From: Aphanomyces cochlioides | Taxonomy: Eukaryota > Oomycota > Saprolegniomycetes > Saprolegniales > Verrucalvaceae | NCBI GenBank assembly: GCA_019828595.1 | Contig: JAHQRK010000016.1 | Span: 1,736,001 to 1,800,000, forward strand | Length of the DNA stretch: 64,000 nt | Direction: 5' to 3' | In this document: positions 47,690 to 60,999 of the stretch, in pieces | Layout of the letters: the number at the start of each line of letters is the position of its first letter | Position numbering within the stretch: position 1 is the first letter of the stretch | The notes under the pieces: generated by a model | Database searches by the model: none | What the model was told of the DNA's origin: nothing | The model's input: only the letters and a program-made list of their open reading frames with translations | Made by a program: the position numbers and the translations under genes

Positions 47690-49674
47690 ATGCAAAGGGA
47701 TACAAGCATTCAGGCGCTGCGGGACAATCGAGTCTCAAGGAACATGAGTGCGGGCTACAAGAGTGGCGTGAATGTGATAAAAAGTGGATATTGGATCATG
47801 GAGACGCCTCCATGATCGACGAGGATGGTAACATTGATCTCGATGTATTTGGATATGGCGAGTTTCTCCAGTTTATTGAATGGACGGTTCGACACACCAA
47901 CAAAAAGCCCGGAACTCTGTCAGGATACCGCTCTGCTCTTCGGCACTACTATCGCGATGCAGGTAGAGCAGCGCCGATTGAGTTTGACGACGACATAAAG
48001 GAGATTTTTCAAGGTAAGCTAGTATTCTGCGAATTAAGTTGCACTCATTAAAATTTGTAAGGTATACGACGTATGTTTGCCGACGAGGAGCAGCTCTTAT
48101 CCTCAAGGGACTCGGGGAAGAGACCTCTGGGTTACTCCCTGTATTCTGCTTTGTGTCATCGGTCGCTTTCGATGTAGGACGGTGGCTTTGCCCATCACTA
48201 TTTAGTTCTCTCCTGGAATTTGATGTGTCGCTCTCGTTCAACTCAAACAATCCGCTTGGACCACATATCCTTCGAAGAAGATGCAATCGGTGTCGTCTTT
48301 TATAAAAGCAAAACGGACCAGGGTGGAATGAAACGTCGTGATCCAAAACATATCTATTCGAATCCAATGGAACCAACTACTTGTGTAGTCCTTGCTCTGG
48401 CAGTGTATCTCTCCTGCAATCCAACCCTTGTGAATGGCTTTTTGTTTCCTGGCTCCAACCAAAGAGACCGCTTTGGTAAGACTCTACAACGTTTGCTTGG
48501 TGATATCACTGAGTCTGAAGTGGTCTCAATTAATGAAATTGGAACGCACTCTATACGCAAGGGAGCCGCTACGTTCGCTTGTTCTGGCTCCACTAGTGGG
48601 CCATTCATTATTAGTGTGTGTATTCGATGTGGATGGAGTATTGGACATGTTCTTGAACGATACATGCATTATGAAAAGGCAGGAGACCAATTCTTGGGTC
48701 GTGTCATTGCTGGTCTGCCGTTGAACTCGAGTAAATTTGCTTGCCTCCCCCCACACTTTGATATTGTTTGTCCTCCTGTCGTTGATGAAAGACTACGCCT
48801 CATGTTTCCAAGTCTTGCCGCTGTCCCGGCGTTAACCTCTGTCCTGCAACTCTGCATCGCGTCGTTGGTTTTCCACAGTCAATTTTTGTTTAGAGAACTG
48901 CCCCACCGACATCCTCTCCTTGCTACGCCAATCTTCCGAAATGAGACACTAATGCTGTCTCCCCGATCGTTTGTGATGGTTGAATCATCTACTTTGCATC
49001 CCACAGGCATCCCACCACATGCGCAGCTCCATGTTGGTCTTGAAAATACACTCCATGTCCTTGGCAAACTCCCCGACACTGTGGCTGAACGAGTGGAACA
49101 GATCATAGAAGAAAATGGTTTGACGGCTGGAAACATTACTCCTCAGTTTCTCAACTCTACTCTTGAAACTATTCTACAGAGTATGCGCATCGGTGGACCT
49201 GCACATAGTCCTTCTCTAACCTCTACAGTGGACGATCATGGCTCAAAATTGCATGTATGGAGTGGCTGTCTCCGAAAACTACCCCAAGGATTTTGTTTTC
49301 CCTCCGTTGATTTGTCGAGCGCATGGCAACTTTGGTGGCTAGGCAACACTCACTTGGGCTGGCCACCATTTCGATTTCTTGATACGATAGATTTCAATAT
49401 CTCTACGCAACGACGTCAACTTACAGAATGGAAATTCACCATGAATTACCTCAGAACCACCTTTGAACGAACGTCGCGCACGAAAATGTCTACAAAGCCA
49501 TCTGAGATTAAGGTTTCAAAGGCATTTGAAATTGTCTTGCCTCATGTAAACTCCATTTGTTCTGCACATGGCGCAAACTCGGGCAAACGACGCGTCTCCC
49601 AACTCAAACTCTTGACGGTAGTCCGAGATCTGCGCAAGCACGCTCGTTCACAACTCCAAAACTCGAGCGATTGA
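47690..49674 (+). pseudogene. array unit 4: Crypton-like tyrosine recombinase, broken, 6-bp deletion
   Basis: Same two lesions, plus a unique in-frame 6-bp loss (two residues, Arg-Gly) in the TESRGEVV segment near 48517. It has HISFEE and RFGKT like the right half, but CACATAG like units 1-2, which makes it a mosaic. Confidence 0.85.
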
Positions 49675-49934
49675 AAGTAGACTGTAGTAATTTCAGCCAA
49701 TAAAACCTCACTTGACGTCCATCCAGCAAATTCCAATCACAATACATTCTCCGGCTTTTGCTTGACGGTATCCGTAATTTCAAGTCATGTGCTGGACGAA
49801 CGTCAAGCATTTTCGACACGTGGGTATTGTACAGTATACATAAATCAAGTATTCGATTGAGTGGATGAAATTTGCTTGACGGACATACAACACTCTTTCA
49901 TTGGTAGTTTAATTTACGTTTTGCGTCAAGGAAG

Positions 49935-51925
49935 ATGCAAAGGGATACAAGCATTCAGGCGCTGCGGGACAATCGAGTCTCAAGGAACATGAGTGCGGGC
50001 TACAAGAGTGGCGTGAATGTGATAAAAAGTGGATATTGGATCATGGAGACGCCTCCATGATCGACGAGGATGGTAACATTGATCTCGATGTATTTGGATA
50101 TGGCGAGTTTCTCCAGTTTATTGAATGGACGGTTCGACACACCAACAAAAAGCCCGGAACTCTGTCAGGATACCGCTCTGCTCTTCGGCACTACTATCGC
50201 GATGCAGGTAGAGCAGCGCCGATTGAGTTTGACGACGACATAAAGGAGATTTTTCAAGGTAAGCTAGTATTCTGCGAATTAAGTTGCACTCATTAAAATT
50301 TGTAAGGTATACGACGTATGTTTGCCGACGAGGAGCAGCTCTTATCCTCAAGGGACTCGGGGAAGAGACCTCTGGGTTACTCCCTGTATTCTGCTTTGTG
50401 TCATCGGTCGCTTTCGATGTAGGACGGTGGCTTTGCCCATCACTATTTAGTTCTCTCCTGGAATTTGATGTGTCGCTCTCGTTCAACTCAAACAATCCGC
50501 TTGGACCACATATCCTTCGAAGAAGATGCAATCGGTGTCGTCTTTTATAAAAGCAAAACGGACCAGGGTGGAATGAAACGTCGTGATCCAAAACATATCT
50601 ATTCGAATCCAATGGAACCAACTACTTGTGTAGTCCTTGCTCTGGCAGTGTATCTCTCCTGCAATCCAACCCTTGTGAATCGCTTTTTGTTTCCTGGCTC
50701 CAACCAAAGAGACCGCTTTGATAAGACTCTACAACGTTTGCTTGGTGATATCACTGAGTCTCGTGGAGAAGTGGTCTCAATTAATGAAATTGGAACGCAC
50801 TCTATACGCAAGGGAGCCGCTACGTTCGCTTGTTCTGGCTCCACTAGTGGGCCATTCATTATTAGTGTGTGTATTCGATGTGGATGGAGTATTGGACATG
50901 TTCTTGAACGATACATGCATTATGAAAAGGCAGGAGACCAATTCTTGGGTCGTGTCATTGCTGGTCTGCCGTTGAACTCGAGTAAATTTGCTTGCCTCCC
51001 CCCACACTTTGATATTGTTTGTCCTCCTGTCGTTGATGAAAGACTACGCCTCATGTTTCCAAGTCTTGCCGCTGTCCCGGCGTTAACCTCTGTCCTGCAA
51101 CTCTGCATCGCGTTGTTGGTTTTCCACAGTCAATTTTTGTTTAGAGAACTGCCCCACCGACATCCTCTCCTTGCTACGCCAATCTTCCGAAATGAGACAC
51201 TAATGCTGTCTCCCCGATCGTTTGTGATGGTTGAATCATCTACTTTGCATCCCACAGGCATCCCACCACATGCGCAGCTCCATGTTGGTCTTGAAAATAC
51301 ACTCCATGTCCTTGGCAAACTCCCCGACACTGTGGCTGAACGAGTGGAACAGATCATAGAAGAAAATGGTTTGACGGCTGGAAACATTACTCCTCAGTTT
51401 CTCAACTCTACTCTTGAAACTATTCTACAGAGTATGCGCATCGGTGGACCTGCACACAGTCCTTCTCTAACCTCTACAGTGGACGATCATGGCTCAAAAT
51501 TGCATGTATGGAGTGGCTGTCTCCGAAAACTACCCCAAGGATTTTGTTTTCCCTCCGTTGATTTGTCGAGCGCATGGCAACTTTGGTGGCTAGGCAACAC
51601 TCACTTGGGCTGGCCACCATTTCGATTTCTTGATACGATAGATTTCAATATCTCTACGCAACGACGTCAACTTACAGAATGGAAATTCACCATGAATTAC
51701 CTCAGAACCACCTTTGAACGAACGTCGCGCACGAAAATGTCTACAAAGCCATCTGAGATTAAGGTTTCAAAGGCATTTGAAATTGTCTTGCCTCATGTAA
51801 ACTCCATTTGTTCTGCACATGGCGCAAACTCGGGCAAACGACGCGTCTCCCAACTCAAACTCTTGACGGTAGTCCGAGATCTGCGCAAGCACGCTCGTTC
51901 ACAACTCCAAAACTCGAGCGATTGA
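49935..51925 (+). pseudogene. array unit 5: Crypton-like tyrosine recombinase, broken
   Basis: Same two lesions. Unique substitutions: Gly to Arg in VNRFLFPG (near 50680) and Ser to Leu in LCIALLVF (near 51114). It has HISFEE with RFDKT, a combination not found in its neighbours. Confidence 0.85.
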
Positions 51926-52185
51926 AAGTAGACTGTAGTAATTTCAGCCAATAAAACCTCACTTGACGTCCATCCAGCAAATTCCAATCACAATACATTC
52001 TCCGGCTTTTGCTTGACGGTATCCGTAATTTCAAGTCATGTGCTGGACGAACGTCAAGCATTTTCGACACGTGGGTATTGTACAGTATACATAAATCAAG
52101 TATTCGATTGAGTGGATGAAATTTGCTTGACGGACATACAACACTCTTTCATTGGTAGTTTAATTTACGTTTTGCGTCAAGGAAG

Positions 52186-54176
52186 ATGCAAAGGGATACA
52201 AGCATTCAGGCGCTGCGGGACAATCGAGTCTCAAGGAACATGAGTGCGGGCTACAAGAGTGGCGTGAATGTGATAAAAAGTGGATATTGGATCATGGAGA
52301 CGCCTCCATGATCGACGAGGATGGTAACATTGATCTCGATGTATTTGGATATGGCGAGTTTCTCCAGTTTATTGAATGGACGGTTCGACACACCAACAAA
52401 AAGCCCGGAACTCTGTCAGGATACCGCTCTGCTCTTCGGCACTACTATCGCGATGCAGGTAGAGCAGCGCCGATTGAGTTTGACGACGACATAAAGGAGA
52501 TTTTTCAAGGTAAGCTAGTATTCTGCGAATTAAGTTGCACTCATTAAAATTTGTAAGGTATACGACGTATGTTTGCCGACGAGGAGCAGCTCTTATCCTC
52601 AAGGGACTCGGGGAAGAGACCTCTGGGTTACTCCCTGTATTCTGCTTTGTGTCATCGGTCGCTTTCGATGTAGGACGGTGGCTTTGCCCATCACTATTTA
52701 GTTCTCTCCTGGAATTTGATGTGTCGCTCTCGTTCAACTCAAACAATCCGCTTGGACCACATATCCTTCGAAGAAGATGCAATCGGTGTCGTCTTTTATA
52801 AAAGCAAAACGGACCAGGGTGGAATGAAACGTCGTGATCCAAAACATATCTATTCGAATCCAATGGAACCAACTACTTGTGTAGTCCTTGCTCTGGCAGT
52901 GTATCTCTCCTGCAATCCAACCCTTGTGAATGGCTTTTTGTTTCCTGGCTCCAACCAAAGAGACCGCTTTGGTAAGACTCTACAACGTTTGCTTGGTGAT
53001 ATCACTGAGTCTCGTGGAGAAGTGGTCTCAATTAATGAAATTGGAACGCACTCTATACGCAAGGGAGCCGCTACGTTCGCTTGTTCTGGCTCCACTAGTG
53101 GGCCATTCATTATTAGTGTGTGTATTCGATGTGGATGGAGTATTGGACATGTTCTTGAACGATACATGCATTATGAAAAGGCAGGAGACCAATTCTTGGG
53201 TCGTGTCATTGCTGGTCTGCCGTTGAACTCGAGTAAATTTGCTTGCCTCCCCCCACACTTTGATATTGTTTGTCCTCCTGTCGTTGATGAAAGACTACGC
53301 CTCATGTTTCCAAGTCTTGCCGCTGTCCCGGCGTTAACCTCTGTCCTGCAACTCTGCATCGCGTCGTTGGTTTTCCACAGTCAATTTTTGTTTAGAGAAC
53401 TGCCCCACCGACATCCTCTCCTTGCTACGCCAATCTTCCGAAATGAGACACTAATGCTGTCTCCCCGATCGTTTGTGATGGTTGAATCATCTACTTTGCA
53501 TCCCACAGGCATCCCACCACATGCGCAGCTCCATGTTGGTCTTGAAAATACACTCCATGTCCTTGGCAAACTCCCCGACACTGTGGCTGAACGAGTGGAA
53601 CAGATCATAGAAGAAAATGGTTTGACGGCTGGAAACATTACTCCTCAGTTTCTCAACTCTACTCTTGAAACTATTCTACAGAGTATGCGCATCGGTGGAC
53701 CTGCACACAGTCCTTCTCTAACCTCTACAGTGGACGATCATGGCTCAAAATTGCATGTATGGAGTGGCTGTCTCCGAAAACTACCCCAAGGATTTTGTTT
53801 TCCCTCCGTTGATTTGTCGAGCGCATGGCAACTTTGGTGGCTAGGCAACACTCACTTGGGCTGGCCACCATTTCGATTTCTTGATACGATAGATTTCAAT
53901 ATCTCTACGCAACGACGTCGACTTACAGAATGGAAATTCACCATGAATTACCTCAGAACCACCTTTGAACGAACGTCGCGCACGAAAATGTCTACAAAGC
54001 CATCTGAGATTAAGGTTTCAAAGGCATTTGAAATTGTCTTGCCTCATGTAAACTCCATTTGTTCTGCACATGGCGCAAACTCGGGCAAACGACGCGTCTC
54101 CCAACTCAAACTCTTGACGGTAGTCCGAGATCTGCGCAAGCACGCTCGTTCACAACTCCAAAACTCGAGCGATTGA
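52186..54176 (+). pseudogene. array unit 6: Crypton-like tyrosine recombinase, broken
   Basis: Same two lesions. HISFEE, RFGKT, PPFRF, and RRRLTEWK (Arg), the last shared only with units 2 and 3. Confidence 0.85.
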
Positions 54177-54436
54177 AAGTAGACTGTAGTAATTTCAGCC
54201 AATAAAACCTCACTTGACGTCCATCCAGCAAATTCCAATCACAATACATTCTCCGGCTTTTGCTTGACGGTATCCGTAATTTCAAGTCATGTGCTGGACG
54301 AACGTCAAGCATTTTCGACACGTGGGTATTGTACAGTATACATAAATCAAGTATTCGATTGAGTGGATGAAATTTGCTTGACGGACATACAACACTCTTT
54401 CATTGGTAGTTTAATTTACGTTTTGCGTCAAGGAAG

Positions 54437-56454
54437 ATGCAAAGGGATACAAGCATTCAGGCGCTGCGGGACAATCGAGTCTCAAGGAACATGAGTGCGG
54501 GCTACAAGAGTGGCGTGAATGTGATAAAAAGTGGATATTGGATCATGGAGACGCCTCCATGATCGACGAGGATGGTAACATTGATCTCGATGTATTTGGA
54601 TATGGCGAGTTTCTCCAGTTTATTGAATGGACGGTTCGACACACCAACAAAAAGCCCGGAACTCTGTCAGGATACCGCTCTGCTCTTCGGCACTACTATC
54701 GCGATGCAGGTAGAGCAGCGCCGATTGAGTTTGACGACGACATAAAGGAGATTTTTCAAGGTAAGCTAGTATTCTGCGAATTAAGTTGCACTCATTAAAA
54801 TTTGTAAGGTATACGACGTATGTTTGCCGACGAGGAGCAGCTCTTATCCTCAAGGGACTCGGGGAAGAGACCTCTGGGTTACTCCCTGTATTCTGCTTTG
54901 TGTCATCGGTCGCTTTCGATGTAGGACGGTGGCTTTGCCCATCACTATTTAGTTCTCTCCTGGAATTTGATGTGTCGCTCTCGTTCAACTCAAACAATCC
55001 GCTTGGACCACATATCCTTCGAAGAAGATGCAATCGGTGTCGTCTTTTATAAAAGCAAAACGGACCAGGGTGGAATGAAACGTCGTGATCCAAAACATAT
55101 CTATTCGAATCCAATGGAACCAACTACTTGTGTAGTCCTTGCTCTGGCAGTGTATCTCTCCTGCAATCCAACCCTTGTGAATGGCTTTTTGTTTCCTGGC
55201 TCCAACCAAAGAGACCGCTTTGGTAAGACTCTACAACGTTTGCTTGGTGATATCACTGAGTCTCGTGGAGAAGTGGTCTCAATTAATGAAATTGGAACGC
55301 ACTCTATACGCAAGGGAGCCGCTACGTTCGCTTGTTCTGGCTCCACTAGTGGGCCATTCATTATTAGTGTGTGTATTCGATGTGGATGGAGTATTGGACA
55401 TGTTCTTGAACGATACATGCATTATGAAAAGGCAGGAGACCAATTCTTGGGTCGTGTCATTGCTGGTCTGCCGTTGAACTCGAGTAAATTTGCTTGCCTC
55501 CCCCCACACTTTGATATTGTTTGTCCTCCTGTCGTTGATGAAAGACTACGCCTCATGTTTCCAAGTCTTGCCGCTGTCCCGGCGTTAACCTCTGTCCTGC
55601 AACTCTGCATCGCGTCGTTGGTTTTCCACAGTCAATTTTTGTTTAGAGAACTGCCCCATCGACATCCTCTCCTTGCTACGCCAATCTTCCGAAATGAGAC
55701 ACTAATGCTGTCTCCCCGATCGTTTGTGATGGTTGAATCATCTACTTTGCATCCCACAGGCATCCCACCACATGCGCAGCTCCATGTTGGTCTTGAAAAT
55801 ACACTCCATGTCCTTGGCAAACTCCCCGACACTGTGGCTGAACGAGTGGAACAGATCATAGAAGAAAATGGTTTGACGGCTGGAAACATTACTCCTCAGT
55901 TTCTCAACTCTACTCTTGAAACTATTCTACAGAGTATGCGCATCGGTGGACCTGCACACAGTCCTTCTCTAACCTCTACAGTGGACGATCATGGCTCAAA
56001 ATTGCATGTATGGAGTGGCTGTCTCCGAAAACTACCCCAAGGATTTTGTTTTCCCTCCGTTGATTTGTCGAGCGCATGGCAACTTTGGTGGCTAGGCAAC
56101 ACTCACTTGGGCTGGCCACCATTTCGATTTCTTGATACGATAGATTTCAATATCTCTACGCAACGACGTCAACTTACAGAATGGAAATTCACCATGAATT
56201 ACCTCAGAACCACCTTTGAACGAACGTCGCGCACGAAAATGTCTACAAAGCCATCTGAGATTAAGGTTTCAAAGGCATTTGAAATTGTCTTGCCTCATGT
56301 AAACTCCATTTGTTCTGCACATGGCGCAAACGGGCAAACGACGCGTCTCCCAACTCAAACTCTTGACGGTAGTCCGAGATCTGCGCAAGCACGCTCGTTC
56401 ACAACTCCAAAACTCGAGCGATTGAAAGTAGACTGTAGTAATTTCAGCCAATAA
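54437..56454 (+). pseudogene. array unit 7: Crypton-like tyrosine recombinase, broken, with altered C-terminus
   Basis: Same two lesions as the others. A unique 2-bp deletion near 56331 (AACTCGGGC reduced to AACGGGC) shifts the last 40 codons, so the frame ends at 56454, 29 bp past the equivalent normal stop. A silent C to T change lies near 55659. Confidence 0.85.
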
Positions 56455-56685
56455 AACCTCACTTGACGTCCATCCAGCAAATTCCAATCACAATACATTC
56501 TCCGGCTTTTGCTTGACGGTATCCGTAATTTCAAGTCATGTGCTGGACGAACGTCAAGCATTTTCGACACGTGGGTATTGTACAGTATACATAAATCAAG
56601 TATTCGATTGAGTGGATGAAATTTGCTTGACGGACATACAACACTCTTTCATTGGTAGTTTAATTTACGTTTTGCGTCAAGGAAG

Positions 56686-58676
56686 ATGCAAAGGGATACA
56701 AGCATTCAGGCGCTGCGGGACAATCGAGTCTCAAGGAACATGAGTGCGGGCTACAAGAGTGGCGTGAATGTGATAAAAAGTGGATATTGGATCATGGAGA
56801 CGCCTCCATGATCGACGAGGATGGTAACATTGATCTCGATGTATTTGGATATGGCGAGTTTCTCCAGTTTATTGAATGGACGGTTCGACACACCAACAAA
56901 AAGCCCGGAACTCTGTCAGGATACCGCTCTGCTCTTCGGCACTACTATCGCGATGCAGGTAGAGCAGCGCCGATTGAGTTTGACGACGACATAAAGGAGA
57001 TTTTTCAAGGTAAGCTAGTATTCTGCGAATTAAGTTGCACTCATTAAAATTTGTAAGGTATACGACGTATGTTTGCCGACGAGGAGCAGCTCTTATCCTC
57101 AAGGGACTCGGGGAAGAGACCTCTGGGTTACTCCCTGTATTCTGCTTTGTGTCATCGGTCGCTTTCGATGTAGGACGGTGGCTTTGCCCATCACTATTTA
57201 GTTCTCTCCTGGAATTTGATGTGTCGCTCTCGTTCAACTCAAACAATCCGCTTGGACCACATATCCTTCGAAGAAGATGCAATCGGTGTCGTCTTTTATA
57301 AAAGCAAAACGGACCAGGGTGGAATGAAACGTCGTGATCCAAAACATATCTATTCGAATCCAATGGAACCAACTACTTGTGTAGTCCTTGCTCTGGCAGT
57401 GTATCTCTCCTGCAATCCAACCCTTGTGAATGGCTTTTTGTTTCCTGGCTCCAACCAAAGAGACCGCTTTGGTAAGACTCTACAACGTTTGCTTGGTGAT
57501 ATCACTGAGTCTCGTGGAGAAGTGGTCTCAATTAATGAAATTGGAACGCACTCTATACGCAAGGGAGCCGCTACGTTCGCTTGTTCTGGCTCCACTAGTG
57601 GGCCATTCATTATTAGTGTGTGTATTCGATGTGGATGGAGTATTGGACATGTTCTTGAACGATACATGCATTATGAAAAGGCAGGAGACCAATTCTTGGG
57701 TCGTGTCATTGCTGGTCTGCCGTTGAACTCGAGTAAATTTGCTTGCCTCCCCCCACACTTTGATATTGTTTGTCCTCCTGTCGTTGATGAAAGACTACGC
57801 CTCATGTTTCCAAGTCTTGCCGCTGTCCCGGCGTTAACCTCTGTCCTGCAACTCTGCATCGCGTCGTTGGTTTTCCACAGTCAATTTTTGTTTAGAGAAC
57901 TGCCCCACCGACATCCTCTCCTTGCTACGCCAATCTTCCGAAATGAGACACTAATGCTGTCTCCCCGATCGTTTGTGATGGTTGAATCATCTACTTTGCA
58001 TCCCACAGGCATCCCACCACATGCGCAGCTCCATGTTGGTCTTGAAAATACACTCCATGTCCTTGGCAAACTCCCCGACACTGTGGCTGAACGAGTGGAA
58101 CAGATCATAGAAGAAAATGGTTTGACGGCTGGAAACATTACTCCTCAGTTTCTCAACTCTACTCTTGAAACTATTCTACAGAGTATGCGCATCGGTGGAC
58201 CTGCACACAGTCCTTCTCTAACCTCTACAGTGGACGATCATGGCTCAAAATTGCATGTATGGAGTGGCTGTCTCCGAAAACTACCCCAAGGATTTTGTTT
58301 TCCCTCCGTTGATTTGTCGAGCGCATGGCAACTTTGGTGGCTAGGCAACACTCACTTGGGCTGGCCACCATTTCGATTTCTTGATACGATAGATTTCAAT
58401 ATCTCTACGCAACGACGTCAACTTACAGAATGGAAATTCACCATGAATTACCTCAGAACCACCTTTGAACGAACGTCGCGCACGAAAATGTCTACAAAGC
58501 CATCTGAGATTAAGGTTTCAAAGGCATTTGAAATTGTCTTGCCTCATGTAAACTCCATTTGTTCTGCACATGGCGCAAACTCGGGCAAACGACGCGTCTC
58601 CCAACTCAAACTCTTGACGGTAGTCCGAGATCTGCGCAAGCACGCTCGTTCACAACTCCAAAACTCGAGCGATTGA
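56686..58676 (+). pseudogene. array unit 8: Crypton-like tyrosine recombinase, broken
   Basis: Same two lesions. HISFEE, RFGKT, PPFRF, Gln in RRQLTEWK, CACACAG. It matches unit 9 almost everywhere. Confidence 0.85.
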
Positions 58677-58936
58677 AAGTAGACTGTAGTAATTTCAGCC
58701 AATAAAACCTCACTTGACGTCCATCCAGCAAATTCCAATCACAATACATTCTCCGGCTTTTGCTTGACGGTATCCGTAATTTCAAGTCATGTGCTGGACG
58801 AACGTCAAGCATTTTCGACACGTGGGTATTGTACAGTATACATAAATCAAGTATTCGATTGAGTGGATGAAATTTGCTTGACGGACATACAACACTCTTT
58901 CATTGGTAGTTTAATTTACGTTTTGCGTCAAGGAAG

Positions 58937-60927
58937 ATGCAAAGGGATACAAGCATTCAGGCGCTGCGGGACAATCGAGTCTCAAGGAACATGAGTGCGG
59001 GCTACAAGAGTGGCGTGAATGTGATAAAAAGTGGATATTGGATCATGGAGACGCCTCCATGATCGACGAGGATGGTAACATTGATCTCGATGTATTTGGA
59101 TATGGCGAGTTTCTCCAGTTTATTGAATGGACGGTTCGACACACCAACAAAAAGCCCGGAACTCTGTCAGGATACCGCTCTGCTCTTCGGCACTACTATC
59201 GCGATGCAGGTAGAGCAGCGCCGATTGAGTTTGACGACGACATAAAGGAGATTTTTCAAGGTAAGCTAGTATTCTGCGAATTAAGTTGCACTCATTAAAA
59301 TTTGTAAGGTATACGACGTATGTTTGCCGACGAGGAGCAGCTCTTATCCTCAAGGGACTCGGGGAAGAGACCTCTGGGTTACTCCCTGTATTCTGCTTTG
59401 TGTCATCGGTCGCTTTCGATGTAGGACGGTGGCTTTGCCCATCACTATTTAGTTCTCTCCTGGAATTTGATGTGTCGCTCTCGTTCAACTCAAACAATCC
59501 GCTTGGACCACATATCCTTCGAAGAAGATGCAATCGGTGTCGTCTTTTATAAAAGCAAAACGGACCAGGGTGGAATGAAACGTCGTGATCCAAAACATAT
59601 CTATTCGAATCCAATGGAACCAACTACTTGTGTAGTCCTTGCTCTGGCAGTGTATCTCTCCTGCAATCCAACCCTTGTGAATGGCTTTTTGTTTCCTGGC
59701 TCCAACCAAAGAGACCGCTTTGGTAAGACTCTACAACGTTTGCTTGGTGATATCACTGAGTCTCGTGGAGAAGTGGTCTCAATTAATGAAATTGGAACGC
59801 ACTCTATACGCAAGGGAGCCGCTACGTTCGCTTGTTCTGGCTCCACTAGTGGGCCATTCATTATTAGTGTGTGTATTCGATGTGGATGGAGTATTGGACA
59901 TGTTCTTGAACGATACATGCATTATGAAAAGGCAGGAGACCAATTCTTGGGTCGTGTCATTGCTGGTCTGCCGTTGAACTCGAGTAAATTTGCTTGCCTC
60001 CCCCCACACTTTGATATTGTTTGTCCTCCTGTCGTTGATGAAAGACTACGCCTCATGTTTCCAAGTCTTGCCGCTGTCCCGGCGTTAACCTCTGTCCTGC
60101 AACTCTGCATCGCGTCGTTGGTTTTCCACAGTCAATTTTTGTTTAGAGAACTGCCCCACCGACATCCTCTCCTTGCTACGCCAATCTTCCGAAATGAGAC
60201 ACTAATGCTGTCTCCCCGATCGTTTGTGATGGTTGAATCATCTACTTTGCATCCCACAGGCATCCCACCACATGCGCAGCTCCATGTTGGTCTTGAAAAT
60301 ACACTCCATGTCCTTGGCAAACTCCCCGACACTGTGGCTGAACGAGTGGAACAGATCATAGAAGAAAATGGTTTGACGGCTGGAAACATTACTCCTCAGT
60401 TTCTCAACTCTACTCTTGAAACTATTCTACAGAGTATGCGCATCGGTGGACCTGCACACAGTCCTTCTCTAACCTCTACAGTGGACGATCATGGCTCAAA
60501 ATTGCATGTATGGAGTGGCTGTCTCCGAAAACTACCCCAAGGATTTTGTTTTCCCTCCGTTGATTTGTCGAGCGCATGGCAACTTTGGTGGCTAGGCAAC
60601 ACTCACTTGGGCTGGCCACCATTTCGATTTCTTGATACGATAGATTTCAATATCTCTACGCAACGACGTCAACTTACGGAATGGAAATTCACCATGAATT
60701 ACCTCAGAACCACCTTTGAACGAACGTCGCGCACGAAAATGTCTACAAAGCCATCTGAGATTAAGGTTTCAAAGGCATTTGAAATTGTCTTGCCTCATGT
60801 AAACTCCATTTGTTCTGCACATGGCGCAAACTCGGGCAAACGACGCGTCTCCCAACTCAAACTCTTGACGGTAGTCCGAGATCTGCGCAAGCACGCTCGT
60901 TCACAACTCCAAAACTCGAGCGATTGA
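58937..60927 (+). pseudogene. array unit 9: Crypton-like tyrosine recombinase, broken
   Basis: Same two lesions. It differs from unit 8 by a silent A to G (CTTACGGAATGG, near 60678). Its spacer runs to CACAATACA and then single-copy DNA begins (GATTTACC, 61000 onward). Confidence 0.85.
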
Positions 60928-60999
60928 AAGTAGACTGTAGTAATTTCAGCCAATAAAACCTCACTTGACGTCCATCCAGCAAATTCCAATCACAATACA

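Larger units (their letters stand above)
40740..60999 (+). repeat. nine-copy head-to-tail array of a 2.25-kb Crypton-like tyrosine-recombinase element
   Basis: Nine complete units start at 40740, 42994, 45248, 47499, 49744, 51995, 54246, 56495 and 58746. Their lengths are 2254, 2254, 2251, 2245, 2251, 2251, 2249, 2251 and 2251 bp. Each begins ACATTCTCCGGC and ends CCAATCACAAT just before the next ACA. The outer edges carry the same ACA (40740-40742 and 60997-60999) and no partial unit exists. Identity between units looks above 99 percent: differences are single bases plus three small deletions. Each unit holds one two-exon recombinase gene, an AATAAA soon after its stop, and a spacer with five copies of CTTGACG in mixed orientation. 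Confidence 0.95.

Noticed and set aside
40740..60999. CRISPR or satellite interpretation of the array
   Set aside because: Units are 2.25 kb, gene-bearing and nearly identical, with no spacer variability; the host is eukaryotic.
40740..60999. Pure assembly duplication
   Set aside because: Units have distinct private changes (6-bp and 2-bp deletions, substitutions), so they are not copies of one read set, although exact copy number still needs long reads.
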